DNA of 26,131 bases from Candidatus Faecousia faecipullorum. GTDB lineage: Bacteria > Bacillota > Clostridia > Oscillospirales > Oscillospiraceae. Of the stretch, positions 13,955-19,882 are shown piece after piece. Position numbers and translations under genes: made by a program. The notes beneath the pieces were generated by a model. That model did no database searches and was not told the DNA's origin. It saw only the letters and a list, made by a program, of their open reading frames with translations. Where the stretch lies: assembly GCA_018710805.1 (NCBI GenBank), contig DVJG01000010.1, positions 1 through 26,131 of the forward strand, in the 5' to 3' direction. The first letter of the stretch is position 1. The number at the start of each line of letters is the position of its first letter.

Positions 13955-15883
13955 TCAGGCCTCCTGCACGCTGTGGGGGAACAGCTGTGCGTTGGTATGG
14001 GGCAGGAAGCAGGCGGCTACGAAGGAATCCATGTAGCCGGGATGGGTGGAGAGCTCCAAATAGGTCATGTTGGAGGCCACCTCAGCGGTTTTCTGGATGG
14101 CTTCGTCGCTGAGGACCATGGCGTAGGAACCGGACAGGGAGGAATTTCCGATGTAGTGGAATTTCTGAAGGTCCACATCCGGGAACATACCGATGTTCAC
14201 GGCATTTTTCATATTAATGCCGGAGCCGATGCCGCCTGCCACATACACTGCGTCGATCATGTCCATGGTCATATCCACGGAGTTGAGCAGGGTTTCGATG
14301 GCGGAGAAAATGGCACCCTTGGCCCGGATGAAGTTGTCGATGTCCACCTCGTTCAGGGACACCTCACGGCCCGTTTCGGACTCGCTTTCGTCGGCAATCA
14401 CAAATCTGCCCATGCCGTGGTGGTCCCGGCGGACGCGGCTGCCCTCCCGGACGAACAGGCCCTTGGCGTTGATGATGCCGCACCGGAAGAGCTCGGAAAT
14501 CAAATCGATGATACCGGAGCCGCAGATGCCCACGCATTTCTGACCCTCGTCGCCGATGATGGAGAGCTTGGGCTCCATGGTTTCTTTATCGATGGTCACG
14601 GCTTCCACAGCGCCGTCGGTGGCCCGCATACCGCAGGAGATGTCGCCGCCTTCAAAGGCGGGACCTGCGGAACAGGCACAGGACATGAGGAAATCCCGGT
14701 TGCCGAATACCAGCTCGCCGTTGGTGCCAAGGTCAATGAACAGGCTCATTTCGTCCCGGTCCCACATACAGGAGGCCAGGGTGCCCACGGTGATGTCGCC
14801 GCCGACGTAGGAGCCGATGTTGGGGGCAATGAGCACGGGGGCCAGGGGGTTGGCAGGGAGCTTCAGGTCCCCGGCCAGCAGGCCGTTCCAATGGAAGAAG
14901 CTGGGCACATAGGGCTCCATACGGACGCTCTCAGCGTCCACACCTACGAAAAGATGGTTCATGGTGGTGTTGGCGCCCACGGAGAGCCGCAGAATGGACC
15001 GGGCCGAGATGCCCGTGGTGCGGCAGAGGTTTGCAATAATGGGGGTCAGGGTCTCTTTCACAATGGCATCCTGGAGCCGCTTTTTGCCGCCCTCCTTGCC
15101 CTGCTGGATGATGCGGTTGATGACATCGGCGCCGTAGCGGATCTGGCCGTTGCCGGAGGAACCCTTGGCCAGAATTTTTCCGTTGGTCAGGTCCGTCAGG
15201 ACCATGGTAACGGTGGTGGTGCCAATGTCGATGGCGCACCCTACCATGGTGGTGTCCTTGGCGGGGCCGATTTCCATGCAGCGGAAGGTATCGCCTTTCA
15301 GCTCACCCTTGACGCAGACGTGGAAGTGCTCCTGCCGGAGAACGTGGGCAAGCTTCACCATGACGCAGTAGGGGATTTCCACATTTGCCACCCCAAGCTC
15401 CTCCTGGATGGCCCAGCTCAGGCGCTCGTTGTCGGGCATGGTGTCGTCCAGCGTGGGCTCTGCCATAAGCACTTCCACGGCCCGATAGGGATTTTCAAAA
15501 TGGATGCCGCTGTTACGCAGATTCTCCTGGCACTCCTCGAAAATGGCGATTTCATGAGGGCTGGAAAGGTCTGCCACCCGCATTCGGCTCTGATAGGCGC
15601 TGGCAATGTCGGGGACGAAAATGGTGCAGTCGCCGCTGACCTTGCTGCAGCAGGCGAGTCTCCAGCCCTCGTCGTATTCTTCCTTGAAAATATGGTGGCT
15701 GGGCAGGGACTCCACCTCTCCCACCACCAGTTTTACCCGGCACTTGCCGCAGGAGCCGTTGCCGGAGCAGGGAGCGTCAATGGCCACGTTGGCCCGGCGG
15801 GCCAGCTCCAGCAGATTATCGCCGTCGTTGCAGTCAATGACGACGGAATTCGCCCCTTCAATCTGGAAAATTACCTTACTCAT
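13955..15883 (-). CDS. acsV: Reductive activator of the corrinoid iron-sulfur protein (RACo/AcsV, ASKHA ATPase with ferredoxin domain)
   Basis: The 642-residue protein begins with a plant-type [2Fe-2S] domain: CSGNGSCGKC (C39, C45, C48) and a later Cys (C78 or C79). A linker and middle domain follow, then a C-terminal ASKHA ATPase domain with GCAIDIGTTTVTM, GANTTMNHLF, IDLGTNGELVFGN, CSAGPAFEGGDI and GICGSGIIDLI. This is the layout of RACo, which uses ATP to drive electron transfer to inactive Co(II)-cobamide on the corrinoid iron-sulfur protein. Size matches characterised RACo proteins (about 630). It is encoded about 1.3 kb downstream of acsB, separated by a patatin gene, and has its own promoter. 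Activators of other corrinoid methyltransferases (RamA type) carry two C-terminal [4Fe-4S] motifs, which are absent. The start is set by GGAGG 6 bases upstream of ATG. Confidence 0.9.
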   Translation of the reverse strand: MSKVIFQIEGANSVVIDCNDGDNLLELARRANVAIDAPCSGNGSCGKCRVKLVVGEVESLPSHHIFKEEYDEGWRLACCSKVSGDCTIFVPDIASAYQSRMRVADLSSPHEIAIFEECQENLRNSGIHFENPYRAVEVLMAEPTLDDTMPDNERLSWAIQEELGVANVEIPYCVMVKLAHVLRQEHFHVCVKGELKGDTFRCMEIGPAKDTTMVGCAIDIGTTTVTMVLTDLTNGKILAKGSSGNGQIRYGADVINRIIQQGKEGGKKRLQDAIVKETLTPIIANLCRTTGISARSILRLSVGANTTMNHLFVGVDAESVRMEPYVPSFFHWNGLLAGDLKLPANPLAPVLIAPNIGSYVGGDITVGTLASCMWDRDEMSLFIDLGTNGELVFGNRDFLMSCACSAGPAFEGGDISCGMRATDGAVEAVTIDKETMEPKLSIIGDEGQKCVGICGSGIIDLISELFRCGIINAKGLFVREGSRVRRDHHGMGRFVIADESESETGREVSLNEVDIDNFIRAKGAIFSAIETLLNSVDMTMDMIDAVYVAGGIGSGINMKNAVNIGMFPDVDLQKFHYIGNSSLSGSYAMVLSDEAIQKTAEVASNMTYLELSTHPGYMDSFVAACFLPHTNAQLFPHSVQEA

Positions 15884-15901
15884 GAAAATCCTCCGTTACC
15901 C

Positions 15902-15954
15902 GTACTTGCGTACCTATTTTTACTCATTTTACCATAGCTCCACAGAAATTTCAA
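15902..15954 (-). promoter_or_regulatory. Promoter of acsV operon with small palindrome
   Basis: On the minus strand TTGAAA (complement of 15949-15954) and TAAAAT (complement of 15926-15931) are 17 bases apart. A palindrome GTAC-N4-GTAC (15902-15913) lies just downstream of the expected start point, where an operator could sit. Independent transcription of acsV from the main acs operon is therefore likely. Confidence 0.75.
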
Positions 15955-15977
15955 CCGCGCATGGGCAAAATTCCCCC

Positions 15978-16883
15978 TCAGGCGTTCAGATAGGCCCGCA
16001 GGGGCTCGATGGCGTTTTTCCCGTCCCGGTAGCCGAGATGGTAGAAAGAGCCCAGCTTTTCCACATCTGCCTCCATGCGGTTCAGGGTCATGACCAGAGA
16101 CGGGCTGACCATAAACAGCCTGCCTGCCTTGCGCAGACGCATCAGGGCCTCACAGCTCTGGTTATAGCGGGCGTTGCTGGTTTTGAGCATCTCCACAAGC
16201 CGGGGATACCGGCGGTAGACCCGCTCCGCCAGGGCCCGATTGTCCGTCTCTCTGTAGCGGAAGTAGTCGTTTCTCGTGCGAACGACCACAATTTTCTTAT
16301 AGCCCTGGTCTATGGCCCACTGATAGGGAATTTTGACAGAGCATCCTCCGTCCAGGCAGGGGACCCCCTCCACATCCACAATCCGGGAGACGTATGGCAT
16401 GGAGGCGGAAGCCTGGACGGCGCTGTAGATATCGCCGCAGGTGTCCCGGTCCAGGTACGCCGGCTCCCCGGTGAGGCAGTTGGTTGCCACGGCAACAAAG
16501 CGCCGTTTCTTGTCATAGAACCGCTGGTCGTTGAAGGGGATAATCTGATTTACTTCATTCAGGGCAAAGTCGAAGCCCACGATGCCCCGGTTCTTCTTGA
16601 GTGCTGCAAGACCCACATAGCGGCTGTCGTGGCGATAGCTCAGGATTACCCGGGCGGAGCGCCCAATCTGGCCCGCCACATAGTTGACGCCGTTCATGGC
16701 ACCGGCGGACACGCCTACGGTGCATTGGAAGTTCAGTCCCGCCTCCATAAAGGCGTCCAGCACCCCGGCGGTGTAAACCCCGCGGAAGGCCCCGCCCTCC
16801 AGCACCAGGCACCCATCCACGATGGTATCGGGTGCATCGCCGCTGGGGAGCTTGTGGATTCCAGAATACACTTTGTCTTGCAT
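15978..16883 (-). CDS. Patatin-like phospholipase family protein
   Basis: The 301-residue protein is a patatin-type serine hydrolase. The oxyanion loop LEGGAFRG (about 28-35), nucleophile elbow GVSAG (57-61, Ser59) and the catalytic aspartate in DGG (178-180) are all present, so it should be an active acyl hydrolase. It resembles the RssA/YjjU-like bacterial branch. The natural substrate (phospholipid or other ester) cannot be told. The ribosome binding site AGGAGG lies 6 bases before ATG 16883 and its own promoter is further upstream. It sits between acsB and acsV without a functional link I can support. No terminator is visible before the acsV promoter, so readthrough is possible. Confidence 0.88.
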   Translation of the reverse strand: MQDKVYSGIHKLPSGDAPDTIVDGCLVLEGGAFRGVYTAGVLDAFMEAGLNFQCTVGVSAGAMNGVNYVAGQIGRSARVILSYRHDSRYVGLAALKKNRGIVGFDFALNEVNQIIPFNDQRFYDKKRRFVAVATNCLTGEPAYLDRDTCGDIYSAVQASASMPYVSRIVDVEGVPCLDGGCSVKIPYQWAIDQGYKKIVVVRTRNDYFRYRETDNRALAERVYRRYPRLVEMLKTSNARYNQSCEALMRLRKAGRLFMVSPSLVMTLNRMEADVEKLGSFYHLGYRDGKNAIEPLRAYLNA

Positions 16884-16912
16884 AATGTTCCTCCTTTTCC
16901 CTTTTTTCTTAC

Positions 16913-16939
16913 TTTATACTCCCAAAAACCATTTGTCAA
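16913..16939 (-). promoter_or_regulatory. Promoter of the patatin gene
   Basis: On the minus strand a consensus TTGACA (complement of 16934-16939) is followed after 15 bases by TATAAA (complement of 16913-16918). The spacer is short; TAAAGT at 17 bases is an alternative -10. The region directly precedes the leader with AAAAGGAGG. Confidence 0.6.
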
Positions 16940-17029
16940 GGGGCCAGATCTTCCTTTTTGTCCTCTGCTGAAAATCCGGCGCAGCGATTCTATCATAACA
17001 GGATTGTCTCGAAGAAAGACACGATATCC

Positions 17030-17074
17030 GAAGAAAAACCGGTTTAGAGGCTCTGATTATTTCCGGTTTTCTTC
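17030..17074. other. Intergenic stem-loop downstream of acsB
   Basis: GAAGAAAAACCGG (17030-17042) can pair with CCGGTTTTCTTC (17063-17074) with one bulge. It lies between the acsB terminator and the patatin promoter. The rest of the gap 16940-17110 holds no reading frame I can support. The function of this element is unknown. Confidence 0.45.
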
Positions 17075-17116
17075 CCGGGTAAGAATCCGCGAAGAATGCA
17101 AACAGGCATAAAAAAT

Positions 17117-17140
17117 CTGCGGCAGGCTAACCTGCCGCAG
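17117..17140 (-). terminator. Terminator of the metF-acsB operon
   Basis: A 10-bp GC-rich stem CTGCGGCAGG / CCTGCCGCAG (17117-17126 and 17131-17140) with a 4-base loop lies 13 bases after the acsB stop. It is followed on the minus strand by ATTTTTTATG. The plus-strand side also has six T, so it could work both ways. It marks the end of the Wood-Ljungdahl operon. Confidence 0.9.
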
Positions 17141-17153
17141 TTTTTTATGGAAA

Positions 17154-19280
17154 TTACATCAGAGGCTCCATAGCCAGGACGGGATGGTTTTTCTCAGTGA
17201 GCCAGTTCAGAAGCTCTTCGCAGTCGGTGGTGATGGTTTCATCGGCAATGTAATCGGTGAAGTTGTCGATGCCGTAGAGCTCCTTGGCGGTGGCGTTGAG
17301 CTTGTCCGCCACATCGTCCTTCAGCTCCTTGGGCATCCAGACAATGCGCTCGATGCCGCCTTCCGCAGCGATGAACTTCTTGGAGGAGATGAAGTGGCGG
17401 CCATGGCCCATGTAGCCGGGGGTCTGAACGCCGCCGCCGGTGCAGGAGGCCAGCTCGCCGAAGGTCATGCCGGCGGGGGTCATGCCCTTGAATTCCCGGT
17501 TCACCACGATGAAGCCGTTGGACATGGGCTCGATGCCGCAAATGCACTCGAAGCAGCCGCAGGAGGTCATGGGGTCTTCCAGGATGGAGTACAGGGTCAC
17601 GTTGGAGACGGCGCCATGGGTGGCGTCAAAAATGGCCTTGTCCACGGTCTCGAAGCGTCCGGTGCGTTCGTCAATGCAGCCTTCCTTCATAATGGGCTGG
17701 CAGGGGCCGTTTTCGTTCAGCTCATAGGTGGCCTTGGCGTCCAGCCAGCTTACGGCGCCGCAGAGGCCCAGCCGTTCGGGGGTGACCACGCAGCAGTGGG
17801 CGGGGGCAAAGGACTGGCACAGGATGCAGGTGTAGTAGCGGTCCACAGCCTCGTCGGTCATGGAAGCCAGACGGTCGTCACGGGCGTTGTAACGGGGCAT
17901 AGCCACCTCGTCACGGAACTTCTCGGCCTGGGCGGGGTCCGTAATCAGGGTGATTTGGCACTTGTCAACCACGGCGTCGAACTCGTCCATAATCATGACG
18001 TACAGGACTTCTGCAAAGTGCCTCATGTTGAGGCCGGCCTCAAAGGCGGCATTGGACACACGGACACGAACCTGGTTGCGCTGGCCGGTGTGCATGACGC
18101 CCTCCATGTAGTTGAACCAGGCGTGGAACTTCCGCTCGATGACGGACTCGAAATCCACCTGCATCTTCTTGCCCGCAACTTCCACGAAGGTGATGAGAGC
18201 GGCTTCCTTGGCGTCGCAGAGGTCGGGTCCGATAATGGTAATCTTGTGGTCCTCCACTTCGTCCATGCCCCGCATGACCACCAGCTCTGCGGTGGGGTTC
18301 TTGCCGGAGTAGAACTCGTTGTGCATATCCGCCTTACGGATGATTTCGCCTTCAAAGGCGGCGGCGAAGGCCACAGGGATGGGCAGTTCCTTGATCTTGA
18401 TCTTGATGTTCCGCAGTTCCAGAGACTTTTTCACGGTCTCAGAGTGGACGCAGACGGATTCCAGAGCACCGGGAACCTGATTGTCGCCCAGGTCGATGTC
18501 CACCACCACAGGGAAGCCCAGGGCAATGGCACCGGCGCCGGCGGAGACCACCACGGCATCGATGGCGCCGAAGGTGTTCACGAAGGCGGGAACCCGGTTC
18601 TTGGTGTAGTCCAGCAGGCCGGCAAGGTTACCGGGCTGGATGTTGCCGAAAATCAGGGCTGCACGGATGGCAACGGTGACAACGTGGATAACGGAGGTCA
18701 CGTCATGGCCCAGAGGAATGACACGAAGCTCCAGGCCCATCTTCACGCCGCCGTTCATGCACTGCTCAATGACGTCGCCCACCAGGAAGGTCATGATGCC
18801 CTTGGACTGGTAGTCTTTCACGACCTTCACCACGTCCTCAGCGTTGTCGGCCTTGCCCAGGACCACGGCTACGCCGGGGATGTCGCCGGTGACCAGAGGC
18901 ACGCCCAGGGAGCGGATAATGGGGTCGGGCACGAAGCCGATGCCGGTTTCGTTTTCATAGGGATTGCCGCCTTCCACATACTTGAGGCCCTCGAGAATTT
19001 CGGCGCCCACAGCGGTGGCAAGTCCGGCGTTCAGGGCCTGGCCCAGGTCTTCCTGGTTGGTGATGAGGCTCTTCAGGACGCCAACACAGGCAGGCAGGTC
19101 CCCCAGGGTCTTGACCTTCACGCCGGTAGCGGCATAAATGGTGGGAAAATAGTAGGCGGTGTCGGGGAAGGCAATTTCCTTCTCGGCACCGTACTTGGCA
19201 ATGGCGTCGCTGACGGCGCTCTCAGTCAGGCCGGCTACGGCATTGGAGCCGCCGTAGATCAGATCAGTCAATACACTCAT
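17154..19280 (-). CDS. acsB: Acetyl-CoA synthase (CO-methylating), AcsB/CdhC-type catalytic subunit
   Basis: The 708-residue enzyme joins CO, the corrinoid-bound methyl group and CoA at the nickel-containing A-cluster. It follows the Moorella enzyme from end to end: an N-terminal CODH-docking domain (about 1-310; FPDTAYYFPTIY and AFAAAFEGEIIRKADM), a middle domain, and a C-terminal A-cluster domain. The A-cluster ligands are C485, C488, C497 and C507 in CILCQSFAPAHCCVVTPERL followed by GLC, and C574 and C576 in TSCGCFEC. Their spacing (3, 9, 10, 67, 2) equals that of Moorella C506, C509, C518, C528, C595 and C597. Additional cysteines not in the Moorella sequence as I recall it lie at 496, 579 and 581. 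ATG 19280 is preceded by GGAGG. It is the last gene of the operon. The CODH subunit is not in the window. Confidence 0.97.
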   Translation of the reverse strand: MSVLTDLIYGGSNAVAGLTESAVSDAIAKYGAEKEIAFPDTAYYFPTIYAATGVKVKTLGDLPACVGVLKSLITNQEDLGQALNAGLATAVGAEILEGLKYVEGGNPYENETGIGFVPDPIIRSLGVPLVTGDIPGVAVVLGKADNAEDVVKVVKDYQSKGIMTFLVGDVIEQCMNGGVKMGLELRVIPLGHDVTSVIHVVTVAIRAALIFGNIQPGNLAGLLDYTKNRVPAFVNTFGAIDAVVVSAGAGAIALGFPVVVDIDLGDNQVPGALESVCVHSETVKKSLELRNIKIKIKELPIPVAFAAAFEGEIIRKADMHNEFYSGKNPTAELVVMRGMDEVEDHKITIIGPDLCDAKEAALITFVEVAGKKMQVDFESVIERKFHAWFNYMEGVMHTGQRNQVRVRVSNAAFEAGLNMRHFAEVLYVMIMDEFDAVVDKCQITLITDPAQAEKFRDEVAMPRYNARDDRLASMTDEAVDRYYTCILCQSFAPAHCCVVTPERLGLCGAVSWLDAKATYELNENGPCQPIMKEGCIDERTGRFETVDKAIFDATHGAVSNVTLYSILEDPMTSCGCFECICGIEPMSNGFIVVNREFKGMTPAGMTFGELASCTGGGVQTPGYMGHGRHFISSKKFIAAEGGIERIVWMPKELKDDVADKLNATAKELYGIDNFTDYIADETITTDCEELLNWLTEKNHPVLAMEPLM

Positions 19281-19316
19281 GATTCATTTCCTCCCAACAA
19301 ATTTTGTGGAAAAGCT

Positions 19317-19344
19317 TATATTAAGCCCGGATGGGCTGAATATA
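19317..19344 (-). other. Stem-loop in the leader of acsB
   Basis: TATATT-A-AGCCC (17 to 28 of the stretch beginning 19301) pairs with GGGCT-G-AATATA around a GGAT loop, spanning 19317-19344. No U-tract follows, so it is not a normal terminator. It sits between the PH-like gene and the acsB ribosome binding site, where it could shield or define an acsB mRNA 5' end after processing. Confidence 0.55.
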
Positions 19345-19349
19345 CGAAG

Positions 19350-19796
19350 TTATTTATCCGTTTTTTTCGGTTTCTTCTTACGGGGCTTGCACCGATTGCA
19401 GCCGGCGCGGATGCCTTTGACCATATCCGGGAAGTCGGAACTGCGGCGGTGCAGACAGTATTCCTCATCGGCTTTCACCGTAAGGACGGCCATTTTTGTG
19501 GCGGCTACAGTGCTCTTTCCGTTTTCATCCACGCCGGAGACTTTTTTGATCTTGCGGAACGGAATGGCGAAAAACAGCTCTCCCTGCTCCAGAAGCAGCC
19601 GCTCGTTTGTCAGGACCCAGCGGCCTGTTTTTTCGGGGCAGATGATCTTTACGGTCTCTTTTGGGCGGAGCACCGTCTCCAGACGGCGGGTGAAGTCCCG
19701 GTCTTTTCGCAGCCTGGCCTTTCGGATCGCGTTCCAAATCCACAGGACGGGCAAACAGAACGCAGCGGATAGTGCGGCATACTGCCAGTATTCCAT
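19350..19796 (-). CDS. Small membrane-anchored protein with bacterial PH-like domain, unknown function
   Basis: The 148-residue product has one N-terminal transmembrane segment (about 4-24, followed by RKARLRKDR on the inside). A beta-rich region (about 45-110) follows, with GRWVLTNERLLLEQGELFFAIPF, written here as GRWVLTNERLL and FFAIPFRKIKKV, reminiscent of bacterial PH domains. The very basic tail has a CNRC motif and KPRKKKPKKTDK. I do not recognise a named family. ATG 19796 is chosen because GAGG lies 6 bases upstream; a GTG at 19808 is in frame but lacks a site. It lies between acsC-acsE and acsB in the same direction (86- and 69-base gaps, each with a hairpin), so it is probably co-transcribed with core Wood-Ljungdahl genes. 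A role in anchoring the complex at the membrane is speculation. Confidence 0.68.
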   Translation of the reverse strand: MEYWQYAALSAAFCLPVLWIWNAIRKARLRKDRDFTRRLETVLRPKETVKIICPEKTGRWVLTNERLLLEQGELFFAIPFRKIKKVSGVDENGKSTVAATKMAVLTVKADEEYCLHRRSSDFPDMVKGIRAGCNRCKPRKKKPKKTDK

Positions 19797-19827
19797 GGTT
19801 ATCCTCACGGGGTGTAAATTGCAAAGT

Positions 19828-19854
19828 GGCCGGGAGGGAGATTCCCTCCCGGCC
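19828..19854 (-). other. GC-rich stem-loop after acsC-acsE
   Basis: A 12-bp perfect stem GGCCGGGAGGGA / TCCCTCCCGGCC (19828-19839 and 19843-19854) with the loop GAT lies 28 bases past the fusion stop. The minus-strand sequence after it (ACTTTGC) is a weak U-tract, so it may be a partial terminator or an mRNA-stabilising hairpin. Confidence 0.65.
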
Positions 19855-19882
19855 TTGTTACGCAGGGATGACAGTCCTTAAC

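Noticed and set aside
13955..15883. RamA-type activator of methylamine or aryl methyl-ether corrinoid proteins
   Set aside because: RamA-like proteins carry C-terminal double [4Fe-4S] motifs; this one has an N-terminal [2Fe-2S] domain as in RACo and lies beside the acs genes.
13973..15937. Long plus-strand open frame opposite acsV
   Set aside because: Antisense shadow with no motif; the minus strand has complete ferredoxin and ASKHA motifs.
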